Program-made: the position numbers and the translations under genes
NCBI GenBank assembly: GCA_026986655.1
Contig: JALSOD010000018.1
Span: forward strand, 1 to 5,183
Direction: 5' to 3'
Length of the DNA: 5,183 nt
DNA from: Caldifarciminota bacterium
Lineage (GTDB): Bacteria; Hydrothermota; Hydrothermia; B15-G9; WFZT01
Shown: positions 1 through 5,183 of the stretch, in pieces
How the letters are laid out: the number at the start of each line of letters is the position of its first letter
Position numbering within the stretch: position 1 is the stretch's first letter
The notes under the pieces: model-generated
What the model was told of the DNA's origin: nothing
The model's input: only the letters and a program-made list of their open reading frames with translations
The model's database searches: none

Positions 1-236
1 GGATAGATAGAGCATGGGAAATGTTTCCTGATAAAGGGATTCAGGGGAACCTTGATCCCGCTCTTTTGCTTACTGAATGGGGCGATGTGAAAAGGGCAAC
101 TATTGAGATTCTCAATGCAGTTCAGGGGAAAAGGGGTCATATCTTCAACCTCGGACACGGGGTTTTGCCTGAAACAGACCCCGATATGCTCAAACGCCTT
201 GTTGATTTCGTGCATGAGGAGACTGCAAAAAGATGA
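1..236 (+). CDS. hemE: Uroporphyrinogen decarboxylase, C-terminal fragment
   Basis: This is the last ~78 codons of HemE; the 5' part lies outside the window and the first complete codon in frame is at position 3. HemE is a cytoplasmic enzyme that removes four acetate carboxyls from uroporphyrinogen III to give coproporphyrinogen III. The visible tail carries family hallmarks: the GNLDPALLL segment (about 48-74) and the FNLGHGVLPETDP segment (about 141-182), followed by an amphipathic final helix (LKRLVDFVHEE). Both blocks match the C-terminus of Bacillus-type HemE in order and spacing. There is no break in the frame. The stop (234-236) overlaps the hemH start in an ATGA, so the two genes are probably translationally coupled in one operon. 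An internal ATG at position 21 is not the start, because the family match continues upstream of it (IDRAWEMFPDKG). Confidence 0.95.
   Translation, partial: IDRAWEMFPDKGIQGNLDPALLLTEWGDVKRATIEILNAVQGKRGHIFNLGHGVLPETDPDMLKRLVDFVHEETAKR
216..221 (+). promoter_or_regulatory. Ribosome binding site of hemH
   Basis: GAGGAG lies inside the hemE coding end, 11 nt before the ATG at 233. It is a good match to the anti-Shine-Dalgarno sequence and supports both the chosen hemH start and coupling to hemE termination at 234-236. Confidence 0.6.
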
Positions 237-1075
237 GGGCCGTTTTACTCCTTGGATACGGATCTCCTGACAAAATCGAGGATATCAGGGAGTATTACAA
301 AAATATTTCAGGAGGCAGACCGGCCAGGGAAGAGGTCATTAAGGAACTTGAGAGAAGATACAGGGTAATAGGTTCCTCTCCATTTAACAGAATTGTTAAA
401 AGTATCGCTTTAAAACTGGAAAGCACCCTCCCGGGTGATTATAAAGTTTTTACGGGCATGAAAAACTGGAAACCATTCATTAGGGATGTTCTTGGGGAGT
501 TGAAAGAATTTGATGAAATTATAGCGATTGCTCTGACACCGTTTTATTCGAAGTTCCACACGGAAAGATACTTCAGCGAACTCCAGGAGCTACTTAATCA
601 AGGACAAAAATTGGAGATTGTAAAACAGTGGTTTGATTCACCTCTCTTGAGGGATGCGTGGAGAAATGTTATTCGAGAGTCCATGTGTGAGCTGGATGAT
701 GTGATATTTACGGCACACAGTTTACCTGAAGACGAGGATGATCCTTACAGAGAGCAGTTTGAATACCTCGTAAAGGAGATTGTCGATGGCATTGAGATTA
801 AAAATTGGCATATTGCTTTTCAATCAAAACCCATGAATGCACGTGGCAAATGGCTCGAACCAGATATTGATGAAGTTGTCCACAGATTACAGAATGAAGG
901 TGTAAAGAAAATAACAGTTGTACCTGCTGGATTTACCTATGATTCTCTTGAGGTTTTATATGATCTTGATCACGAACTACCAGAAACATTCCCAGAAGTC
1001 CATTTCTGTCGGGTTGATACTTTAAATGACCGGGACGATTTTATAAAAGTTCTGGCTGATCTGGTGACAGGATGA
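233..1075 (+). CDS. hemH: Ferrochelatase, probable coproporphyrin (Gram-positive-type) ferrochelatase
   Basis: This 280-residue cytoplasmic enzyme inserts Fe2+ into coproporphyrin III or protoporphyrin IX. The N-terminus (LLLGYGSPDKIEDIREYY, residues 5-22) resembles Bacillus subtilis HemH (AYGTP..EEDIERYY); Tyr9 aligns with its Tyr13, the residue next to the metal in that protein. YRVIGSSPFNR (43-53) is the conserved substrate-cleft motif. TAHSLP (160-165) carries the catalytic His162 (B. subtilis His183), and GFTYDSLEVLYDLD (233-246) carries Glu240 (B. subtilis Glu264). AFQSKPMNARGKWLEPD (195-211) corresponds to the conserved WQS...WLGPD block. It is about 30 residues shorter than the B. subtilis protein, mostly near the C-terminus, but no key motif is lost. 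No C-terminal [2Fe-2S] cysteine cluster is visible. The start overlaps the hemE stop by ATGA. Whether the substrate is coproporphyrin is inferred from similarity and gene order, so cpfC would be the alternative name. Confidence 0.95.
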   Translation: MRAVLLLGYGSPDKIEDIREYYKNISGGRPAREEVIKELERRYRVIGSSPFNRIVKSIALKLESTLPGDYKVFTGMKNWKPFIRDVLGELKEFDEIIAIALTPFYSKFHTERYFSELQELLNQGQKLEIVKQWFDSPLLRDAWRNVIRESMCELDDVIFTAHSLPEDEDDPYREQFEYLVKEIVDGIEIKNWHIAFQSKPMNARGKWLEPDIDEVVHRLQNEGVKKITVVPAGFTYDSLEVLYDLDHELPETFPEVHFCRVDTLNDRDDFIKVLADLVTG

Positions 1076-1116
1076 CACTGATAAAGCTTGCAATGATGAA
1101 AGTTTACCCATCACCC

Positions 1117-1204
1117 AATCCCCCTTCACAAGAAGGGGGAACTAAAGTGGGATGTAATATCTCTTTCTCAATCCCCTTGACTTCCCCTTCTCCAGGGGGG
1201 ACTT
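1117..1204. repeat. C/G-rich double-hairpin element, copy 1
   Basis: The element opens with AATCCCCC, then forms a perfect 9-bp hairpin: TCCCCCTTC at 1119-1127 pairs with GAAGGGGGA at 1132-1140 around an ACAA loop. A weaker second hairpin follows, TCCCC (1183-1187) with GGGGA (1197-1201). The right end (GGGGGGACTT) is a degraded complement of the left end. It aligns with copy 2 in order: hairpin A, a pyrimidine-rich middle containing CTCTTTCTCAA, the shared CCCCTTCTCCA, then a G run. Such elements resemble intergenic REP- or MITE-like repeats, but membership of a genome-wide family is inference. Confidence 0.75.
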
Positions 1205-1279
1205 TTAAAGGAAAACCATGTTTCATTCTTACACAATCCCTCAAAAGTAGAATGGACAATAAATCTCACCTCACTACAG

Positions 1280-1303
1280 GTTGGGTTGAAGAAAAGAACC
1301 AAC
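1280..1303 (+). other. Small imperfect hairpin between the two repeat copies
   Basis: GTTGGGTT (1280-1287) can pair with AACCAAC (1297-1303) around a purine-rich GAAGAAAAG loop, with one bulged G. It is short and may be chance. It lies in the ~105-bp unique spacer separating the repeat copies, which otherwise shows nothing I recognise. Confidence 0.25.
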
Positions 1304-1311
1304 ACCCACTC

Positions 1312-1394
1312 AATCCCCCTTCGCAAGAAGGGGGACACAGGGGGATGCGTTCCTCTTTCTCAAACCTCCTTACTCCCCTTCTCCACGGGGGATT
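1312..1394. repeat. C/G-rich double-hairpin element, copy 2, with 8-bp terminal inverted repeats
   Basis: This is the better-preserved copy. Its ends are perfect 8-bp inverted repeats: AATCCCCC (1312-1319) and GGGGGATT (1387-1394). Hairpin A is TCCCCCTTC (1314-1322) with GAAGGGGGA (1327-1335) around a GCAA loop, which fits the stable GNRA class in RNA. Hairpin B is TCCCC (1374-1378) with GGGGA (1388-1392). It starts exactly 195 bp after copy 1. No obvious target-site duplication flanks it. With no coding capacity and matched ends it looks MITE- or REP-like; a transposase partner cannot be seen here. Confidence 0.75.
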
Positions 1395-1397
1395 TTT
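1374..1397 (+). terminator. Terminator-like hairpin plus T-run ahead of hemY
   Basis: Hairpin B of repeat copy 2 has a 5-bp stem (TCCCC/GGGGA, 9-nt loop) directly followed by TTTTT at 1393-1397, the layout of a weak Rho-independent terminator. It ends about 30 nt before the hemY ATG. The stem is short, so any termination is probably partial. The upstream arm GAAGGGG (1327-1333) could pair with CCCCTTC (1375-1381) and would then prevent this hairpin. Confidence 0.3.
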
Positions 1398-1412
1398 ATT
1401 GAAAATTTTCCT

Positions 1413-1417
1413 GGGGG
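1413..1417 (+). promoter_or_regulatory. Weak G-rich ribosome binding site of hemY
   Basis: GGGGG lies 10 nt before the ATG at 1428. It is a poor Shine-Dalgarno match but the only purine block at suitable distance. The surrounding GGGGGCGATTTTTGAA resembles the right end of repeat copy 2 (GGGGGATTTTTATTGAA at 1387-1403), so the site may derive from repeat sequence. Confidence 0.4.
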
Positions 1418-1427
1418 CGATTTTTGA

Positions 1428-2813
1428 ATGAGAGACAAGACGAAAAAGATTGCTATTATTGGGGCTGGTATAACAGGGCTTTCGGTTGCTCACTATTTAG
1501 AGAAATTTCTTAAACCTGATGACGCCGAAATTTTTCTCCTTGAAAATGATTCAAGATTGGGTGGCAAAATTCTCACTGTTATAGAAGATGGATTTGTAAT
1601 TGAAGGTGGTCCGGATTCAATATACCTTTTTAAGCCGGGTGCAATGGAACTGATTAAAGAGCTCCATTTAGAAGAGTCTATTGTAAGGCCTCCTGTAGGT
1701 GCACGAGCGTTTATTTTCTCAAGGGGCAAACTCAGAAATTTCCCTGAGGGGTTTTACGGTCTTGCTCCAAGAGATTTTATAAAATTTCTCAAAAGCGACC
1801 TATTTAGCTTTAGTGGAAAATTTAGAATGCTCCTCGAACCTCTGATTCCTGTAAAGGACACGGGTGATGAGACGCTTGGAGATTTTGTCAGAAGGAGGCT
1901 CGGGAAGGAGGCTCTTTCGAGATACGCTGGACCTCTGCTTTCAGGTATCTATGCGGCAGACCCTGACGATATGAGCATTCTCGCAACCTTCCCTTACTAC
2001 AAAGATATGGAGAGGAAATATGGAAGTTTGACAAAAGCGGCACTCCGTGCACCGGTAAAAAAATCAACCGGATCTCCATTCCTGACACTGGATAAAGGAC
2101 TTTCAATGCTTGTAGAGGCGATTACTCAGAATCTTCATCGAACCCAGATTGTCCTGGATGCAGACATCAGGAGTATTGAAAAAGATAGAATGGGCTACAT
2201 CGTACTGGGCAGGGAAAAACTCCAAGTGGATGAGATCGTCCTCGCCTCACCATCCTTCGATACCGCGAAGTTATTAAAAAACTTATCTCCAGAGGCATCC
2301 AGAATATTAAAAGAAATTCGATATGTTTCGACACTAACAATTTCAATGGCATTTAGAGAAGATGGGATAAGTTTGCCTCCAGGATCAACAGGTTTCATGG
2401 TTGCAAGAGGCGAAAACTTAAGAATTTCTGCATGTACCTTTTCATCGAATAAGTGGCCAGGACATGCGCCTGAGGGATTCCATTTGATCCGCTGTTTCCT
2501 CGGGCGTGCTGGATTTGAGAAAGTGGTGGACTACGAGAACGATGAAATACTGGAAATTGCTTTAGAAGACCTGAGAAAAGTTATTGGGGAATTATCGAAT
2601 CCGATTTTTTATCGAATTTTCAGATGGAGAAAGGGTATGCCTCAATATAGAGTGGGACACCTGAATTTGCTTGGAAATTTGGGGGAATCGTTACCGGATG
2701 GAATCCATATTGTGGGTGCAGCCTACCGTGGAATAGGGATTCCAGATTGTATTAATCAGGGTCGCAATGTGGCGAAGGTATTGGCGGAGAAATATGAGAA
2801 TTCTAAGAATTGA
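1428..2813 (+). CDS. hemY: FAD-dependent protoporphyrinogen/coproporphyrinogen III oxidase, HemY/CgoX type
   Basis: This 461-residue flavoprotein uses oxygen to oxidise protoporphyrinogen IX, or coproporphyrinogen III in the Gram-positive branch, to the porphyrin. The N-terminus has the FAD-binding Rossmann motif IIGAGITG (residues 10-17; Gly12, Gly14, Gly17). It is followed by LLENDSRLGGKI (37-48), with Glu39 as the expected ribose-binding acidic residue. EGGPDSI (59-65) is the next conserved oxidase motif. Near the C-terminus, VGAAYRGIGIPDCINQGRNVA (from about residue 429) is the second FAD-contact segment typical of PPOX/CgoX (compare SYRGVGIPDCI). The length is close to that of B. subtilis HemY (about 470). 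No signal peptide is present; the enzyme is expected to be cytoplasmic or membrane-associated. The ATG at 1428 is chosen because it sits just before the Rossmann strand and overlaps the preceding open frame by ATGA. Phytoene desaturase-like amine oxidases share the Rossmann part, but the C-terminal motif and gene order make HemY clear. If the coproporphyrin branch operates, cgoX is the better name. Confidence 0.95.
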   Translation: MRDKTKKIAIIGAGITGLSVAHYLEKFLKPDDAEIFLLENDSRLGGKILTVIEDGFVIEGGPDSIYLFKPGAMELIKELHLEESIVRPPVGARAFIFSRGKLRNFPEGFYGLAPRDFIKFLKSDLFSFSGKFRMLLEPLIPVKDTGDETLGDFVRRRLGKEALSRYAGPLLSGIYAADPDDMSILATFPYYKDMERKYGSLTKAALRAPVKKSTGSPFLTLDKGLSMLVEAITQNLHRTQIVLDADIRSIEKDRMGYIVLGREKLQVDEIVLASPSFDTAKLLKNLSPEASRILKEIRYVSTLTISMAFREDGISLPPGSTGFMVARGENLRISACTFSSNKWPGHAPEGFHLIRCFLGRAGFEKVVDYENDEILEIALEDLRKVIGELSNPIFYRIFRWRKGMPQYRVGHLNLLGNLGESLPDGIHIVGAAYRGIGIPDCINQGRNVAKVLAEKYENSKN

Positions 2814-2849
2814 ACGGGGTGGCGAGCGCGAACGCGCTCGCCACCCCGT
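2814..2849. terminator. GC-rich hairpin between convergent genes, possible bidirectional terminator
   Basis: Two perfectly complementary 17-nt arms, ACGGGGTGGCGAGCGCG (2814-2830) and its complement (2833-2849), are separated only by AA. In practice this gives a 16-bp stem with a GAAC loop. It begins on the base after the hemY stop codon and lies 38 bp from the stop of the opposing gene, so it could end transcription from both sides. There is no T-run on either side, so it is not a classical intrinsic terminator. The arms are about 80% G+C, far above the surroundings, so a REP-like palindromic repeat is an alternative. The rest of the gap (2850-2887) shows nothing further. Confidence 0.5.
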
Positions 2850-2887
2850 AAACTATGAAACCCTTTTACAGCTCACTCTCCATAATC

Positions 2888-5183
2888 TTATCTCAGTATC
2901 TCAAATCTAAATGTTCTCTCCTGATTCGATGTTGCGAGCCTTGCAAAATAGATTCCAGGCTTGAAATTTCCGCCGATTATGAACATTTTCTGGCCCGAAA
3001 TTCTATTTTCCTTTAGCAACCTACCTGTTACGGAATAAATTCTGACCGAGTAGGTAACATTGGCATCCAATCCCCTGAGAAGCACAGAGCCCATTGACAT
3101 ATATTGTAGTGTTACAGTTTTGAAAGGATTTACAGGTGATTCGGCGACCTCGGTCGAGATGAGAGGTGCTCTCCACATCCCGCGTCCATGAGTCGCTGCT
3201 ACAATATAACCATTTGCAGTATCTATTTTAAGCTCATAAACCGCCAGTTGTGGTATTGCAGCCTGGTTCCATGTTGCTCCGTCATCTGTCGAGTAGTACA
3301 CCCCATAATCCGTGCCCACATACATCACATGTGGTGTAGTTGAGAAATCAACCGCCAAGGATAATCCCGCAAGGCCGGCAGGTAGAGTACCCGTTACACT
3401 CCTCCAGTGTGTCCCTCCGTCCGTGGTCTTTAAAATCCTCCACCCAGAGGTCGCATTGATTACGGCATAAACTTCCTGATCGTTCTGTGGATTTATAACA
3501 ATGTCGTTGACCCTCTTTCCGCGAAAAAATATACTCCCAACATTCGTCCAGGTAGCTCCTCCGTCTGTGGTTTTAAACACAAACCCGTCACTACTTCCTG
3601 TAAAAATCACATTAGGATTAGAAGGAGAAACAGCGATTGAAAGTAAAACCCCATTTGAAGTACTCGTTAAATCTCCGCTTATAGCAGTCCACGAACTTCC
3701 ATAGTTAATGCTCTTCCAGACCCTGTATGTTCCAACATAGATTGTATTGTGGTTGTTAGGATCTATGACGAGAGGGCCGTTTGCCCAGCTTGCACGGTCT
3801 CCGGCTGTTACCCACGGTCCTGCAATATCTTCCACATAGTATCCGTAGTGATACTTGTAGATGTTTTTAAACTGAATGTATGAAGTAAAGAAGTAACTTG
3901 GATCATACCAGTCAAATGTACAGGGGCCTCCATCACCACCTGAAATTTCATTCCATATTAGAGAGCCGTAATAAAGAGGGGTACCATTATCCTGTGTTCC
4001 ACCAAGGATACTATCTCGAAAGGATGGGTGAATTGAAAGGGTGTAAAATTGAGTTATACCGAGAGTGGAATTCAAGTTCGTCCAGCTCGCACCAGGTGAA
4101 GAGGTTTTCCAGATACCTCCGTCATTCCCAACCCATAGTGTTCCATCAGGTCCAATAGCCAATGCCTGCATATCCGGGTGAAGTCTGGATCCATCCGAAG
4201 CAACTGTAATGTCTGTCCATGTTGATCCCCCATCGGTGGTCATGACGAGACCTCGATAATTATAATTGTATGGGAAAACTCCACCCGCATACACGATATT
4301 CGGATTGTTGGGATCAACTATGATGCAGTGATCATAGAATCCCTGGGGTCTGAGATAATCAGGCGTCTGAGTCAATTGTAACCATGAATTTCCACCATCT
4401 GATGTTTTATAGAGACCAAGCAGACCGTAGGTGGCCATTGATGTAAAACTTGCATACAGAATAGCTGGTGATGAAGGTGAAATTGCAAGCTCCACCCTTC
4501 CAAATCCACCTATCGGTAATCCATTTGTCAATTTTGTCCATGTATACCCACCATCTGTAGATTTGTAAATTCCATTTGACATTATAGCTGCATACAAAAT
4601 CCCTCGATTAGCTGGATTAACCTCAACATCGTTGCAATCGTTGACGCTAATAACTACATTCCACGAACTACCGCCATCTCGTGAAACCACAAGACCGATG
4701 TTACTTGCGACAAAAATGGTGTTAGAGTTATTAGGAATAACGAGAACTTTAGCGATGTAAGTACCGACCTGTTGAGTTGTAGCAATTTTCTGCCACGTCG
4801 ATCCGCCATCGGTGGATTTGAAAAGTCCATCACCGTAGTAACAGTCTCCACAGTAGTGAAGCTCACCAGTACCAAAGTAAAGTGTTTGATGATCATTGGG
4901 ATCAATGGTAATATATCCAGATGCCAGGGATGGAAGTCCATCAGTAAGGGGTATCCAGTGAGCGCCACCGTCTGTGGTTTTCCACACTCCACCCTGGGCA
5001 CCGGTGAGGTAAACAACTGAAGGGTTTGTGGGATCGATAGCAATTGAGGTTACTCTACCACTCACGTTTCCACCACCAGACCAATATTCACCATATATTG
5101 GCTGGGGACCAATGAATGTCCATGATTTATATTCAGGTTGAGAAAAAATCTTCCCCTTTTCAGTCCTTTCGACCCTTGTTCTG
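2888..5183 (-). CDS. Secreted Asp-box (BNR/sortilin-like) beta-propeller protein with T9SS-type C-terminal sorting domain, 5' truncated by the window
   Basis: The gene reads leftwards to a TAA at 2888-2890 and stays open to the window edge, giving 764 visible residues. A GTG at 5063-5065 could start a shorter frame, but the 39 codons upstream are open and contain SWTFIGPQPIYGEYW, the usual opening of this family (W-x-x-x-GP before SGRVTSIAIDP). The true start, and probably a signal peptide, lie beyond 5183. Eleven Asp-boxes (S/T-x-D-G-G-x-x-W type) recur every 41-55 residues, nine canonical and two degenerate, so two seven-bladed propellers in tandem are plausible. A 124-residue stretch between boxes 7 and 8 holds GGTQDNGT and ISGGDGGP, as in sortilin/GH74-like BNR proteins. 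After the propeller (ending THGRGMWRAP) comes an ~85-residue tail. Its YSVRIYSVTGRLLKE, KPGIYFARL and final FRFEILR match the T9SS type A sorting-domain pattern. It is likely exported and surface-anchored or released. The ligand or activity is unknown; glycosidase activity should not be assumed. It is convergent with hemY and shows no link to heme synthesis. Confidence 0.9.
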   Translation of the reverse strand, partial: RTRVERTEKGKIFSQPEYKSWTFIGPQPIYGEYWSGGGNVSGRVTSIAIDPTNPSVVYLTGAQGGVWKTTDGGAHWIPLTDGLPSLASGYITIDPNDHQTLYFGTGELHYCGDCYYGDGLFKSTDGGSTWQKIATTQQVGTYIAKVLVIPNNSNTIFVASNIGLVVSRDGGSSWNVVISVNDCNDVEVNPANRGILYAAIMSNGIYKSTDGGYTWTKLTNGLPIGGFGRVELAISPSSPAILYASFTSMATYGLLGLYKTSDGGNSWLQLTQTPDYLRPQGFYDHCIIVDPNNPNIVYAGGVFPYNYNYRGLVMTTDGGSTWTDITVASDGSRLHPDMQALAIGPDGTLWVGNDGGIWKTSSPGASWTNLNSTLGITQFYTLSIHPSFRDSILGGTQDNGTPLYYGSLIWNEISGGDGGPCTFDWYDPSYFFTSYIQFKNIYKYHYGYYVEDIAGPWVTAGDRASWANGPLVIDPNNHNTIYVGTYRVWKSINYGSSWTAISGDLTSTSNGVLLSIAVSPSNPNVIFTGSSDGFVFKTTDGGATWTNVGSIFFRGKRVNDIVINPQNDQEVYAVINATSGWRILKTTDGGTHWRSVTGTLPAGLAGLSLAVDFSTTPHVMYVGTDYGVYYSTDDGATWNQAAIPQLAVYELKIDTANGYIVAATHGRGMWRAPLISTEVAESPVNPFKTVTLQYMSMGSVLLRGLDANVTYSVRIYSVTGRLLKENRISGQKMFIIGGNFKPGIYFARLATSNQERTFRFEILR
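2891..3052 (-). other. Region encoding the T9SS-like C-terminal sorting domain
   Basis: The last 54 residues run from TYSVRIYSVTGRLLKE through GGNFKPGIYFARL to FRFEILR. The order is beta strand, a turn of the x-x-G-R-L-L type, a G-I/V-Y-F/L strand and a basic terminal strand, the layout of type A Por-secretion sorting domains. In known systems this tail directs passage through the outer-membrane T9SS translocon and is cleaved at the surface. The match is by pattern, not by search. Confidence 0.75.
3269..4978 (-). repeat. Eleven Asp-box repeats within the propeller gene
   Basis: From the N-terminal side, the 24-bp boxes lie at 4955-4978, 4793-4816, 4661-4684, 4538-4561, 4382-4405, 4217-4240, 4082-4105 (degenerate, TSSPGASW), 3689-3712 (degenerate, SINYGSSW), 3548-3571, 3404-3427 and 3269-3292 (STDDGATW). 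Each is normally a beta-hairpin turn between the third and fourth strands of a propeller blade. Several boxes remain similar at DNA level (GTCTGTGGTTTT-like on the + strand), consistent with duplication of blades. Confidence 0.85.

Larger units (their letters stand above)
1072..1431 (+). other. Repeat-filled hemH-hemY spacer with a bridging 119-codon open frame, probably not a protein gene
   Basis: No recognisable gene lies between hemH and hemY. One frame is open across the whole spacer: its ATG overlaps the hemH stop (ATGA, 1072-1075) and its TGA overlaps the hemY ATG (ATGA, 1428-1431). The predicted peptide is rich in Pro, Ser and Gly and contains NPPSQEGG twice, 65 codons apart, at residues 16 and 81. 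Both copies are simply the translated hairpin element. There is no domain, signal peptide or convincing ribosome site of its own, and the antisense frame is also partly open. I take it as non-coding repeat DNA. The open frame may still let ribosomes leaving hemH travel to hemY and so preserve coupling. A genuine lineage-specific small protein cannot be excluded. Confidence 0.6.

Noticed and set aside
1117..1394. Possible CRISPR array from the repeated C/G-rich units
   Set aside because: There are only two diverged copies with a ~105-bp gap between them and internal hairpins of transposon/REP style; no regular short spacers.
1266..1493. 75-codon open frame on the - strand across repeat copy 2 and the hemY start
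   Set aside because: It is antisense to hemY and its PLCPPSCEGG / NPPWRRGV content is the reverse complement of the hairpin repeat. Such peptides are common artefacts of these repeats.
2799..2812. AATTCT-A-AGAATT inverted repeat at the hemY end
   Set aside because: It is short, AT-rich, lies within the final codons and stop of hemY, and is easily explained by chance.
3898..4158. 86-codon open frame on the + strand, and similar ones at 3501-3704 and 4772-5020
   Set aside because: All are antisense shadows of the propeller gene with no recognisable protein features.
4654..5043. 129-codon open frame on the - strand
   Set aside because: It is an alternative frame inside the propeller gene on the same strand; the main frame carries the Asp-box repeats and there is no domain in this one.
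2888..5183. Functional link between the propeller protein and heme synthesis
   Set aside because: The genes are convergent, separated by a strong hairpin, and the propeller shows no heme-binding or iron-uptake motif.

Overview
The window holds the end of a heme-biosynthesis operon on the + strand, facing the 3' part of a large secreted beta-propeller gene on the - strand. The heme genes are in the order hemE (3' end only), hemH, hemY, which is the hemEHY order of Bacillus. The ferrochelatase and oxidase also resemble the Gram-positive, coproporphyrin-branch enzymes (CpfC and CgoX). In contrast, the - strand protein is a multi-blade Asp-box (BNR) propeller ending in what looks like a type IX secretion (T9SS, Por) sorting domain. 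That domain is typical of Bacteroidetes/Ignavibacteria and related FCB-type or candidate-phylum bacteria. Together with the moderate, AT-leaning base composition, this suggests an uncultivated FCB-like or WOR-3-like bacterium rather than a Firmicute. The taxonomic call is inference.

Layout. Positions 1-236 are the last ~78 codons of hemE. Positions 233-1075 are hemH, overlapping hemE by ATGA. Positions 1076-1427 contain no convincing gene: they hold two diverged copies, 195 bp apart, of an ~85-bp C/G-rich hairpin element. An open frame (1072-1431) crosses this spacer and overlaps both neighbours by ATGA. Positions 1428-2813 are hemY/cgoX. Positions 2814-2849 are a near-perfect GC-rich hairpin directly after the hemY stop. 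Positions 2888-5183 are the propeller gene on the - strand, open to the window edge.

Function. HemE makes coproporphyrinogen III, the HemY/CgoX-type enzyme oxidises it (or protoporphyrinogen IX) with oxygen, and HemH/CpfC inserts iron. If this is the coproporphyrin branch, a ChdC/HemQ decarboxylase is needed to finish heme, and none lies in this window. The propeller gene is a separate transcription unit with no evident link to heme. I see no completely new system. The most unusual part is the repeat-filled hemH-hemY spacer, with its two-ended ATGA overlaps and attenuator-like fold.
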